A DNA stretch of 64,000 nucleotides, taken from contig NZ_JAMZEB010000002.1 in the NCBI RefSeq assembly GCF_024172165.1, forward strand, positions 9,584,501 through 9,648,500. The letters are read 5' to 3'. Shown piece by piece: positions 50,469-59,221 of the stretch. Every line of letters starts with the position of its first letter. Position 1 is the stretch's first letter. Position numbers and translations under genes: made by a program. Source of the DNA: Nonomuraea thailandensis (GTDB lineage: Bacteria > Actinomycetota > Actinomycetes > Streptosporangiales > Streptosporangiaceae). The notes beneath the pieces are model-generated. The model ran no database searches. It was not told where the DNA came from and saw nothing but the letters and a program-made list of their open reading frames with translations.

Positions 50469-50529
50469 GGTTTCGTACGCCTTAGGTAGATGATCGGTAC
50501 GACCTCACGCTCCCGCCATCGCCTCCGCA

Positions 50530-50554
50530 CAACCAGGGACCATGAGTCCTTGGG
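50530..50554. promoter_or_regulatory. 25-bp operator-like palindrome between SDR and HTH-regulator genes
   Basis: AACCAGGGAC, 5 bp, GTCCTTGGGT: the arms match in 8 of 10 positions. It lies centrally in the 119-bp divergent region 50469-50587. The MmyB-type regulator at 50588 is the likely binder. A CATAGAG near 50571 could be the -10 box of that gene. Confidence 0.5.
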
Positions 50555-50587
50555 TAACGCCCCACCTGCGGACATAGAGTCGCAACC

Positions 50588-51457
50588 ATGGACAAGCACG
50601 CCCTGGGCGAATTCCTGCGCAACAAGCGCGAACGGGTCAGCCCCGCCGACGTGGGCCTGCCGCAGGGACGCCGCCGGCGTACACCGGGATTGCGGCGCGA
50701 GGAGGTCGCCCAGCTCGCGTACATCTCGGTCGACCACTACACCCGCCTGGAGCAGGCACGCGGACGCCACCCGTCACGGCGCGTGCTGGACGGCATCTCG
50801 CGCGCGCTGCGCCTGTCGTCCCAGGAGCGGGCGCGGCTGTTCCAGCTCGCGGGCGAGCGGGAGGAACGGGAGGCCGCCACCCCGGTACGCGAGGTGCAGC
50901 CGAGCATCCTGAACCTGATCGGCCGCCTGACCGACTCCCCCGCGATCGTCGTGGACCCCACCTGCCGGGTCCTGGCCTGGAACCCGCTGGCGGCGGCCGT
51001 GTTCGAGGACTTCTCCGACCTGGAGGGCCAGGAGCGCAACGTCATCCGCCGCTACTTCCTGAACCCCGACAAGGACCGGCCGCGTTACGGTGTGACGGAC
51101 CCGGAACGGTTCGTCGTCACGGCGGTCAGCTACCTGCGCATGGCCGTCACCCGCTACCCCGACAACGCGGAGCTGCTCAGCCTGGTGGACGAGCTGCTGG
51201 CCGGCAGCGAGGACTTCGCCAGGATGTGGAACTCCCACGAGTTCCGCATCGACCGGCACCTGCGCCAGACGGTGCGCCACCCGGAGATCGGCCCGATCGA
51301 GCTGGAATTCGACATCCTCACCGTCCCCGAGCAGGAGCAACAGGTCATCATCTTCACCGCCGACCCCGGCTCCCCCGCCCACCGGGCGCTCCAGCTCCTG
51401 AAGGTCATCGGCGCTCAGCGAACCAACTCGCCCGCACCCGTGTCCAACCCATCATGA
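50588..51457 (+). CDS. XRE/HTH regulator with MmyB-type ligand domain
   Basis: A 289-residue paralogue-type relative of the regulator at 48014: LGEFLRNKRERVSPADVGLPQGRRRRTPGLRREEVAQLAYISVDHYTRLEQARGRHPSRRVLDGISRALRL, then AIVVDPTCRVLAWNPLAAAVFEDF in the MmyB-like domain. It is divergent from an SDR gene that it probably controls. The stop overlaps the next gene start by 4 bp (ATGA). Confidence 0.9.
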   Translation: MDKHALGEFLRNKRERVSPADVGLPQGRRRRTPGLRREEVAQLAYISVDHYTRLEQARGRHPSRRVLDGISRALRLSSQERARLFQLAGEREEREAATPVREVQPSILNLIGRLTDSPAIVVDPTCRVLAWNPLAAAVFEDFSDLEGQERNVIRRYFLNPDKDRPRYGVTDPERFVVTAVSYLRMAVTRYPDNAELLSLVDELLAGSEDFARMWNSHEFRIDRHLRQTVRHPEIGPIELEFDILTVPEQEQQVIIFTADPGSPAHRALQLLKVIGAQRTNSPAPVSNPS

Positions 51458-52056
51458 TCAGCGCGACACTCTCCCTGCTCCTGGCCCTGTCTCCCGCGGC
51501 CGCCACCGAGATCCCGAAGAACTTCCTGCTGAGCGAACGCGACGCGCGCAGGAACCCGGGCCCCGTGCAGGCCGACGAGCAGGGCTACACGATCAGCGGC
51601 AAGCTGACCGTCCCGCTGGAGCTGAATCCGTGCCTGCACAAGCGCGCGACCGACCGCGACCGGCTGGCGGCCCGCACGATCACCCACTGGACCAGCGCCC
51701 CGAGCAACTCCTCCGAACAGCTCGTCCTCTACAGGAGCCCCCGCGCCGCCCACGCCGCACTGAACGGCCTGCGCGCCGACGTCAAGCGATGCGCGCGCAA
51801 GAGCGACCCGTCGGAGCCGCGACTCAAGATCCAGTGGCGGACGAGCGGGGCCAAGGCGGGGGACGAGGCCGTGGGCATGGGTTACGAGACCCGGCAGGGC
51901 GGCGGCGTGAACCAGACGATCACCGGCCTCGTCGCCCGCAGGGGCAGCGCTCTGATGATCTACACGACCAGCGAGGGCTTCCACGACCCCGGCCGGCTGA
52001 CCGAGAACGCCAGGAAGATGGCCGTCAAGGTGTGCCGCTTGCCGGGCGTCTGCTGA
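51454..52056 (+). CDS. Secreted hypothetical protein, PknH-sensor-like
   Basis: A 200-residue protein with a signal peptide (ISATLSLLLALSPAAA), then a domain with four Cys (LNPCLH, VKRCARK, VCRLPGVC), which suggests two disulfides. The layout resembles the extracellular sensor domain of mycobacterial PknH, which appears as a stand-alone secreted protein in actinomycetes. It is translationally coupled to the HTH regulator. Function unknown. Confidence 0.65.
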   Translation: MISATLSLLLALSPAAATEIPKNFLLSERDARRNPGPVQADEQGYTISGKLTVPLELNPCLHKRATDRDRLAARTITHWTSAPSNSSEQLVLYRSPRAAHAALNGLRADVKRCARKSDPSEPRLKIQWRTSGAKAGDEAVGMGYETRQGGGVNQTITGLVARRGSALMIYTTSEGFHDPGRLTENARKMAVKVCRLPGVC

Positions 52057-52081
52057 AGGCACCGGTAGATCGTCATGCCGC

Positions 52082-53014
52082 TCAGGAAGGCGCGTCGTTG
52101 GAAAGGTTGATGCGAATCTCCGTGTTGCGGTATCCCGCCCGCCGGAACGCCGCCGCCATCGGCGCGTTACCCAGGTCGGTGGTGGCGGTGATACGCGACT
52201 CACCGTTGCCCGCGTGAATGCGGGTGATCTCGCCCAGCACCTCGTCCACGTACCCCCGCCCCCGAAACTCCGGGACCACCCCGAGATAACCCACATTCAC
52301 GCTGTACGGCGTCGCCGAAGGAATGGCCATGCCCGCCACCTCGCCCTCGGGCGTGCAGGCGATCCGCCACCACTCCCGCTTACCCGGCGCGCCGAGATAG
52401 AAGTCCATCTCCTCCCGCGCCGCCGCCTCCGACCCCTTGGCCGCCACGCTCGCCCGCGTCTGAGCATCCAGACTGCCCTCGGCGATCCTCCGGAACACCG
52501 CCAGGAACTCCTCATCGGACGCCCCCGCGAACCGCAACGTCCCCGCCGCCGCAGGCACCCCGTCGCCCGGCGCCCACTCGAACTGCAGCCGCTCCACCTC
52601 CCGGGTGAACCCGGCCGCCCGCGCGGCCGCCCGCCGCCACCCCACGGCCGCCGAGACGACCGGATCCTCACGCCATCCCCCGGCCACCTTGATCGCGTAC
52701 TGCACCGGGCGCGGGAACCCGCCCAGCGCGGCCTCGATCAGCCCGGCGGCGACCGTTGCCCGATCCCCCACACTCGGGTCCACGTCGAGGCAGTCGAGCG
52801 CGACCGGATACGCGCTGTCCCCCGGCCCCCACCACAGAGCCCGCCCCACGACCCGCCCCTCGGCCTCGGCGATCCACGTCCACTCCGGCCGGTACATGTT
52901 CTCGGACAGCTCCGCGAGGTAACGATCGGCCGCGATCCAGCCGACGGGCTCGGTCACGATCCAGTCCGTCACCCGGTCGAGGTCCGCGGGGACGATCGTA
53001 CGGTAGGTAATCAT
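52082..53014 (-). CDS. GNAT acetyltransferase with an N-terminal extension
   Basis: A 310-residue protein with two GNAT-like halves. The C-terminal half holds the acetyl-CoA region (VGYLGVVPEFRGRGYVDEVLGEITRIH, loop RGRGY) and LGNAPMAAAFRRAGYRNTEIRINL. The N-terminal half (TYRTIVPADLDRVTDWIV, WTWIAEAEGRVVGRALWWG) is a degenerate copy. Substrate unknown. It stands alone on the minus strand and converges with the secreted protein gene. Confidence 0.8.
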   Translation of the reverse strand: MITYRTIVPADLDRVTDWIVTEPVGWIAADRYLAELSENMYRPEWTWIAEAEGRVVGRALWWGPGDSAYPVALDCLDVDPSVGDRATVAAGLIEAALGGFPRPVQYAIKVAGGWREDPVVSAAVGWRRAAARAAGFTREVERLQFEWAPGDGVPAAAGTLRFAGASDEEFLAVFRRIAEGSLDAQTRASVAAKGSEAAAREEMDFYLGAPGKREWWRIACTPEGEVAGMAIPSATPYSVNVGYLGVVPEFRGRGYVDEVLGEITRIHAGNGESRITATTDLGNAPMAAAFRRAGYRNTEIRINLSNDAPS

Positions 53015-53037
53015 CCGAAGAGGTTAGCGGTGCCCGC

Positions 53038-54234
53038 CTAACCGGCTGTGCTGTCATGGATGACGAGCCAGTTGGTCCCACGCTTGAAGTGGAGCGTGTC
53101 CGTGCCGACGTAGAGGGTCGGGGAGGCCTTGCGGAGGTCGGTGATCCACAACCTGCCGGCCCGTGACGTCTCGAGATCGAAGACCGCTTCGGCCTTCCGC
53201 CCTTGCTTGTCGACCTGGCTGATGGTGACGAAACGATCGGCCACGAGCGACCGGGGGTGGTTGCCCGGAAGATCCACGACGCGGCTGCCGTCGCGGCGGA
53301 TCGCCTGGTTGCCGGTGAGGCACCAGGTCACGTCGCAGAGCGCCTGCGGGGGGTCGTCGGGCCGCGCCCCGGTACTCAGGTTGAGCAGTTCCCTCATTCC
53401 CACCCAGCCGTCGTTGGCCCGCCCGGCCCAGGGCCAGCGGAAGAGCCGGAGCTTCTCCGTGTCCGGCACGGACGACGGCTCGCCGCCCCGCACCGGAACC
53501 TGATGGACCCCGCCCGACTTGGTCGACGACCAGAAGATCTTGCCGTCCCCGATGGCCAGGTCGACACCGTGGATGCTGTCGCCGTTCACCTTGTCCACGT
53601 CCCGCTCGGCCGGGAACGACACCACCGTGCGGGGCGTGCCCCCCGTCACCGGGATCGTCATGATGTGGATGTCCCGCTTCACGTACTTGAACCAGGCGAT
53701 CACGCCTTCCCCTACCGCCGGCGAGTTCACCGGCGCGATGGGACTGTCGAGGGTGGCCAGCCGCCGGAACGTCCGCGAATCCAGGCGATAAGCCCACAAT
53801 TCAGGCGCAGGATCGTAGCCCTGCTTCGACACGTATCCCAGCATGGTGCGCGCATCGATGAACAGCTTCGGCGTGAAGGCCCTACCACCCGGAACCTTCC
53901 GCGGCACCTCGGCGACCACCGCGGGCAGCGCCTGCTCCAACGGCGGCGCGACCTCCTCCACGACCCGTGCCCCCTCGATCCGCGGCGTCGGCCTCACCGT
54001 CACGGCGGGCTGCGGCGTGACGGCAGGCTCCGGCCCGGAAGCCCGCTCCACCACGACCGCCGTCACCCCGATCACGAGCCCGGTCGCCGCCACACCCGCC
54101 AGCACCAGCCCCCGGCGCCTGCGCCCAGCCTGTGGTGGCACTGTCATCCGCCGCAGCAGCTCCGGCGGCATCGCCGGGACCCGCTCCTGCGCGCGGGCGA
54201 ACGTACGACGCAAGGCCTCTTCAACATCGATCAT
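53038..54234 (-). CDS. Membrane-anchored partner of the SigE-type sigma factor
   Basis: A 398-residue protein: a short cytoplasmic N-terminus (MIDVEEALRRTFARAQERVPAMPPELLRRM), one membrane segment (about 41-62), and a large outer domain with beta-propeller-like repeats. Examples are LWAYRLDSRTFRRLATLDSPIAPVNSPAVG, IFWSSTKSGGVHQVPVRGG and LWITDLRKASPTLYVG. It overlaps the sigma factor gene by 4 bp (ATGA). Proteins in this position usually modulate the sigma factor. It lacks the classical zinc anti-sigma motif, so an anti-sigma role is inferred from context. Confidence 0.65.
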   Translation of the reverse strand: MIDVEEALRRTFARAQERVPAMPPELLRRMTVPPQAGRRRRGLVLAGVAATGLVIGVTAVVVERASGPEPAVTPQPAVTVRPTPRIEGARVVEEVAPPLEQALPAVVAEVPRKVPGGRAFTPKLFIDARTMLGYVSKQGYDPAPELWAYRLDSRTFRRLATLDSPIAPVNSPAVGEGVIAWFKYVKRDIHIMTIPVTGGTPRTVVSFPAERDVDKVNGDSIHGVDLAIGDGKIFWSSTKSGGVHQVPVRGGEPSSVPDTEKLRLFRWPWAGRANDGWVGMRELLNLSTGARPDDPPQALCDVTWCLTGNQAIRRDGSRVVDLPGNHPRSLVADRFVTISQVDKQGRKAEAVFDLETSRAGRLWITDLRKASPTLYVGTDTLHFKRGTNWLVIHDSTAG

Positions 54235-54710
54235 TGCAGGCTCCTCGGCTGGGTGACGGTGGCGCGCAGCTTGTCCAGGGCACGGGACGCCTGACTCCGC
54301 ACGGTTCCCGGAGAAATGCCGAGCATCTCGGCGATCTCCACATCCGACCGGTCCTCGTAGTAACGCAGGACGAGCACGGCCCGCTGACGCTTGGGCAACT
54401 TCGCCAGCTCGTCCCACAGGTCCAACGGCGATTCCGCCACCGGCTGGGGCTGCTCGTGCACCTCCCACACCAGGTGTTCACGCCTGCGCCGCCTCCAGAC
54501 GGAGATGTGCAGCCGGGCGATCGTGGTCTTCACGTAGCTCTCCGGGTTGTGCTTGCGCTGCACGCGCGACCACGAGCCGCGCAGCCGCATCATCGCCTCC
54601 TGCACGAGGTCGGCGGCGTCGTGCGGGTTGCCGGTGAGCATGTAGGCGTAGCGGAACAACGCATGGCCCCGATTGGCGGCGAAGTCCGCGAAATCCGGTG
54701 CGTCATCCAC
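54231..54710 (-). CDS. SigE-family ECF sigma factor
   Basis: A 159-residue sigma factor: FADFAANRGHALFRYAYMLTGNPHDAADLVQEAMMRLRGSW is region 2, and LAKLPKRQRAVLVLRYYEDRSDVEIAEMLGISPGTVRSQASRALDKLRA is region 4 with its HTH. Small size and RYAYMLTGNPHDAADLVQ are typical of the SigE (M. tuberculosis/Streptomyces ECF) group. The start is GTG at 54710. It is followed by its membrane partner gene and preceded by a possible self-recognised promoter (54743-54767). Confidence 0.9.
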   Translation of the reverse strand: MDDAPDFADFAANRGHALFRYAYMLTGNPHDAADLVQEAMMRLRGSWSRVQRKHNPESYVKTTIARLHISVWRRRRREHLVWEVHEQPQPVAESPLDLWDELAKLPKRQRAVLVLRYYEDRSDVEIAEMLGISPGTVRSQASRALDKLRATVTQPRSLQ

Positions 54711-54742
54711 GAAGGGGGATCCTCTCGTTCATCCCGTCTGAG

Positions 54743-54767
54743 ACGCATCAGGACCCCTTGGATGTTG
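54743..54767 (-). promoter_or_regulatory. Possible ECF-type promoter of the sigma factor gene
   Basis: On the minus strand, AAC (54767-54765) lies 18 bp before CGTC (54746-54743), a layout used by many ECF sigma factors. It is about 33 bp upstream of the GTG at 54710. GGATG, 6 bp, CATCC forms an inverted repeat over the AAC box. Autoregulation is plausible but unproven. Confidence 0.3.
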
Positions 54768-54812
54768 CATCATCCGGAAACTCGCCGAAGACGAGGACGC
54801 CATACAGGCAGT

Positions 54813-54952
54813 TCACGTCCGGCTCAGGCCGTACGCGGCGGCAACGTCGCAGGCCAGCCCCACCCGCCGCCGCAGGACGTCATCCGCGTCCCCGTACACC
54901 TCGACCGAGACCACGCGGCCACCCACCGCCTGGGCGAGCCTGAGATCGAGCC

Positions 54953-54956
<4 letters not shown>
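54813..54956 (-). CDS. Short 47-residue ORF coupled to msrA
   Basis: The GTG at 54956 overlaps the msrA stop (GTGA) and opens 47 codons. The protein is Arg/Val/Ala-rich, with a strand-like core ([12 protein letters not shown]) and a helical end ([16 protein letters not shown]). Coupled translation and coding-like composition support a real gene; there is no recognised family, and a chance frame is possible. Confidence 0.4.
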
Positions 54957-55600
<644 letters not shown>

Positions 55601-55712
55601 GGCGCTACCTCCCTGGATCAGATCCAGCCTACTCACGCCGCAACACTTAAGGATATCTACACATTTCCGCTTAGTGCATGAAATTTGTGATTAAGGGTGG
55701 TAAGGCTCGACA

Positions 55713-56648
55713 ATGGGGTACATGCCTGACCTTCGGCGTGGCGTGTTCTTCGGGATCGCCGCCTACATCATGTGGGGGCTGTTCCCCCTCTACTGGCCCC
55801 TCCTCAAGCCCTCCGGAGCCGTCGAGATCCTCGCCCACCGGATGGTCTGGTCGCTGGTGGTCGTCGTCGCCGTGCTCGCTCTGCGCAAGCACTGGGCCTG
55901 GGTCAAGGAGATGGTCCGCCAACCGAAGAAGCTCGGCCTGCTGACCCTCGCCGCCATCTTCGTGACGGTCAACTGGGGCACCTACATCTACGCCGTCAAC
56001 ACCGGCCACGTCGTGGAGAGCGCCCTCGGCTACTTCATCAACCCGCTGGTCAACGTGCTGTTCGGCGTGGTGCTGCTGCGCGAGCGCCTGCGTACGCTGC
56101 AGTGGGTGGCGGTGGGGTTCGGCGCGCTGGCGGTGCTGGTGCTGACCTTCGACTACGGGCGCCTGCCCTGGATCGCCCTCACGCTGGCCTTCAGCTTCGG
56201 CGTCTACGGGCTGGTCAAGAAGAAGGCGGGCGTGCCCGCGACCGAGAGCCTGGCCGTCGAGACGCTGGTCCTGCTGCTGCCCGCCCTCGCCTACGTGGGG
56301 TTCCTGCAGACGACGGGGCAGGGCACGTTCGCCCAGGAGGGCGCCGGGCACGCGCTGCTGCTGGTGGGGGCCGGGGTGATCACGGCCGTGCCGCTGCTCT
56401 GCTTCGGCGCGGCGGCCATCAGCGTGCCGCTGAGCACGATCGGGCTGTTGCAGTACATCGCGCCGATCCTGCAGTTCGGGTGCGGGGTGCTGATCGCCAA
56501 GGAGGTCATGCCGTCGAGCCGGTGGATCGGGTTCTCGATCGTGTGGCTGGCGCTGGCCGTCTTCACCTACGACAGCCTGCGGGCGGCACGGATGAACCGT
56601 ACCGCCCGCAGGGCCGCGATGCTTCAGCCGGAGCGCTCGACCACGTAG
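55713..56648 (+). CDS. rarD: RarD-type EamA transporter
   Basis: A 311-residue membrane protein with ten hydrophobic segments: RRGVFFGIAAYIMWGLFPLYWPLLKPSGAVEILAHRMVWSL is the RarD signature, with NWGTYIYAVNTGHVVESALGYFINPLVNVLFGV and TTIGLLQYIAPILQF-like STIGLLQYIAPILQF further on. The substrate of RarD proteins is not known. It starts with ATG at 55713 or at 55722 (MPDLRRG). Its 3' end overlaps the polyprenyl synthase gene by 25 bp. Confidence 0.88.
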   Translation: MGYMPDLRRGVFFGIAAYIMWGLFPLYWPLLKPSGAVEILAHRMVWSLVVVVAVLALRKHWAWVKEMVRQPKKLGLLTLAAIFVTVNWGTYIYAVNTGHVVESALGYFINPLVNVLFGVVLLRERLRTLQWVAVGFGALAVLVLTFDYGRLPWIALTLAFSFGVYGLVKKKAGVPATESLAVETLVLLLPALAYVGFLQTTGQGTFAQEGAGHALLLVGAGVITAVPLLCFGAAAISVPLSTIGLLQYIAPILQFGCGVLIAKEVMPSSRWIGFSIVWLALAVFTYDSLRAARMNRTARRAAMLQPERSTT

Positions 56649-57613
56649 TCGCACAGCGCCAGGAACGCGTCCTTGGCCGGGATGTCGGGCAGGCCCGAGA
56701 TGTCGGCCCGGGCGCGGTCCACCCAGGCTCCCAGCTCCGCCCGGGCCCGCGCCATGCCGGAGTGGGCGCGCAGCAGGGTGAGCGCCTCCTCGACGTCCTG
56801 CTCGGCCACCGGGCCCGACAGCAGGGCCGTCAGGCGCGGGGAGTCGCCGGCGGCCAGCGCGTACAGGACCGGCAGGGTCTTGATGCCCTCCCGCAGGTCC
56901 GTGCCGGGCGTCTTGCCCGACTGGGCACCGGAGGAGGCCACGTCCAGCAGGTCGTCGCCGAGCTGCCAGGCCACGCCGATCGCCTCGCAGGCGCGGCTGA
57001 GGCGCTCCTCGACGTCCGCGGGGGAACCCGACAGCAGCGCGCCGAAGCGGCCGGAGGCGGCGATGAGCGAGCCCGTCTTGTCGGCCAGGACGCCGAGGTA
57101 GTGGGCGATCGGGTCCTCGTCGGCGCGCGGGCCGATGGTCTCGCGGATCTGCCCCTGCACGAGGCGGGAGAACGTCTGGGCCTGGATCCGGATCAGTTCG
57201 GGCCCCAGGTCGGCCAGCAGGTCGGAGGCCTGGGCGAACAGGTAGTCGCCGGTGAGGATCGCGACGGTGTTGTCCCACCGGGCGTTGGCGGACGGGGAGC
57301 CCCGGCGGACCGGGGCCTCGTCCATGACGTCGTCGTGGTAGAGCGAGCCGAGGTGGGTCAGCTCGATGACCACGGCGCCGGGCACCACGCCCGGCGCCGA
57401 CGGGTCGCCGAACTGGGCGGCCAGCAGCACCATCAGCGTACGGAACCGCTTGCCGCCCGCCTCGATGAGGTGCTTGGACACCTCGGTGACGAAGGCGTCC
57501 TCCGTCTCCACTGACGAGCGCAGGAGCTTCTCGACTGCGGCCAGCCCGTTGGCCACGTCCTGCGCCAACCGCTCGTCCGCAATGGGAAGGTCAACCACGG
57601 GTGGCGCAGACAT
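56624..57613 (-). CDS. Long-chain polyprenyl diphosphate synthase
   Basis: A 329-residue all-helical isoprenyl synthase: GGKRFRTLMVLLAAQFG (IPP-binding region), LYHDDVMDEAPVRRG (first Asp-rich motif, DDxxD) and WQLGDDLLDVASSG (second Asp-rich motif, DDxxD). The residues before the first motif (HLGSLYHDD) are small or bulky in a way that fits a long-chain (C40-C50) product. It likely makes the menaquinone side chain. It is 15 bp downstream of nuoN on the same strand, consistent with a shared electron-transport role. Confidence 0.87.
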   Translation of the reverse strand: MSAPPVVDLPIADERLAQDVANGLAAVEKLLRSSVETEDAFVTEVSKHLIEAGGKRFRTLMVLLAAQFGDPSAPGVVPGAVVIELTHLGSLYHDDVMDEAPVRRGSPSANARWDNTVAILTGDYLFAQASDLLADLGPELIRIQAQTFSRLVQGQIRETIGPRADEDPIAHYLGVLADKTGSLIAASGRFGALLSGSPADVEERLSRACEAIGVAWQLGDDLLDVASSGAQSGKTPGTDLREGIKTLPVLYALAAGDSPRLTALLSGPVAEQDVEEALTLLRAHSGMARARAELGAWVDRARADISGLPDIPAKDAFLALCDYVVERSG

Positions 57614-57628
57614 ACGAGATCCCCTTGT

Positions 57629-59221
57629 CTATCTGATGAACAGGCTGCTGGCAGCGTCGTTGGCGACACCGAGCACGGACTCCGGATAGAGCCCCACCCC
57701 TACGGTAACCAGCAGCGAAACCGCGATGACGGCCACGGTCCCCATACTGGGGGCCGCCACCGCCGGGCCGTCGGCCGCCGGCTCGCTGAAGAACATCAGC
57801 ACGATCACGCGGACGTAGAAGAACGCGGCGATCGCGGAGGCGACCACGCCCAGCACCACCAGGCCGGCCATCCAGCCGCCCATCGAGTCGCCGGGCTGGG
57901 TGCCGCTGTTCAGCGCAGCGGCGAACACGGCGTACTTGCCCATGAAGCCGCTCGTCAGCGGGATGCCGGCGAAGGCGAGCAGGAAGAAGGCGAACACGCC
58001 GGACAGGACGGGCGCGCGCTTGCCGAGCCCGGCCCAGCGGGACAGGTGCCCCGCCTCGCCGCCCGGGTCGCGCACCAGCGTCAGCACGGCGAACGCGCCG
58101 ACGGTGGTGATGCCGTAGACCGCCAGGTAGAACAGGATCGCCTTGAGCGAGCCGGAGTTCTGCTGGGCGCTGCCGTACGTGGCCATCACGCCGACCAGCA
58201 GGAAGCCGGCGTGCGCGATGGACGAGTAGGCCAGCATGCGCTTGATCTCGGTCTGCGTGATCGCCAGGATCGAGCCGACGACCATCGTGAGCGCGGCGAC
58301 GACCCAGATGACCGGCCGCCACTCCCAGTCGAGGTTGCCCAGCCCCACCCAGAACACCCGCAGCACGGCGCCGACGGCCGCCACCAGCGTGCCGGAGGCC
58401 ATGAGCGCGGTGATGGGCGTCGGGGCGCCCTGGTAGACGTCCGGCTTCCAGGCCTGGAACGGCGCGGCGCCGATCTTGAACAGCAGGCCCACGCCGAGCA
58501 GCGCGAACCCGATCAGCAGCAGCGGGTCGAGCGCGTTGCCCGCGGCCATGGCCTGGTTGATGCCCGGCAGCGAGACGGTGCCCGCGAAACCGTAGACCAT
58601 CGCGGTGCCGTACAGGAAGAACGCCGAGGAGAAGGCGCCCAGCAGGAAGTACTTCATCGACGCCTCCTGCGACAGGAGGCGGCGCCTGCGGGCCAGGCCG
58701 CACAGCAGGTACAGCGGCAGCGACATGACCTCAAGGGCCACGAACATCATCAGCAGGTCGTGCGAGGCCGGGAAGAGCAGCATGCCGCCCACGGCGAACA
58801 GGACCAGCGGGTAGACCTCGGTGTGGCCGGTGCCGTTGTCGTGGGCCTCGGCCTCCTCCTCGTCGGCGCTGCCCGGCACGGCCGCGGCGGAGGCCACGAA
58901 GTGCCCCTCGTCGTTGATCAGCAGCACGCAGACGAACGACAGGACGAGGATGATGCCCCAGATGAACAGGGCGGGCCCGTCCACCGCGACCGCGCCCATG
59001 GCGGAGGCCGTCGTGGACACCTGGCCGCGCACCGTCTGCACCAGGACCAGCGCGAACGCGCCGGCCAGGCTCAGCAGGGTGAGCGGCACGTGGATGGACT
59101 TGCGCAGGTAGCGCGGCGCGAACGCCTCGACGAGCACGCCGATGCAGGCCGCGCCGAAGATGATCAGCAGCGGCGCCAGCGTGCCGTACTCGATCGTCGG
59201 CGCTTCGATGGCGGGGTTCAC
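57629..59221 (-). CDS. nuoN: NADH-quinone oxidoreductase subunit N
   Basis: A 530-residue antiporter-like membrane subunit with about 14 segments: LYLLCGLARRRRLLSQEASMKYFLLGAFSSAFFLYG, KIGAAPFQAWKPDVYQGAPTPITALMASG and KRMLAYSSIAHAGFLLVG. These contain the Lys and Glu residues of the proton channel. It completes the membrane arm of complex I. It starts with ATG overlapping the nuoM stop (ATGA). Confidence 0.96.
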   Translation of the reverse strand: MNPAIEAPTIEYGTLAPLLIIFGAACIGVLVEAFAPRYLRKSIHVPLTLLSLAGAFALVLVQTVRGQVSTTASAMGAVAVDGPALFIWGIILVLSFVCVLLINDEGHFVASAAAVPGSADEEEAEAHDNGTGHTEVYPLVLFAVGGMLLFPASHDLLMMFVALEVMSLPLYLLCGLARRRRLLSQEASMKYFLLGAFSSAFFLYGTAMVYGFAGTVSLPGINQAMAAGNALDPLLLIGFALLGVGLLFKIGAAPFQAWKPDVYQGAPTPITALMASGTLVAAVGAVLRVFWVGLGNLDWEWRPVIWVVAALTMVVGSILAITQTEIKRMLAYSSIAHAGFLLVGVMATYGSAQQNSGSLKAILFYLAVYGITTVGAFAVLTLVRDPGGEAGHLSRWAGLGKRAPVLSGVFAFFLLAFAGIPLTSGFMGKYAVFAAALNSGTQPGDSMGGWMAGLVVLGVVASAIAAFFYVRVIVLMFFSEPAADGPAVAAPSMGTVAVIAVSLLVTVGVGLYPESVLGVANDAASSLFIR

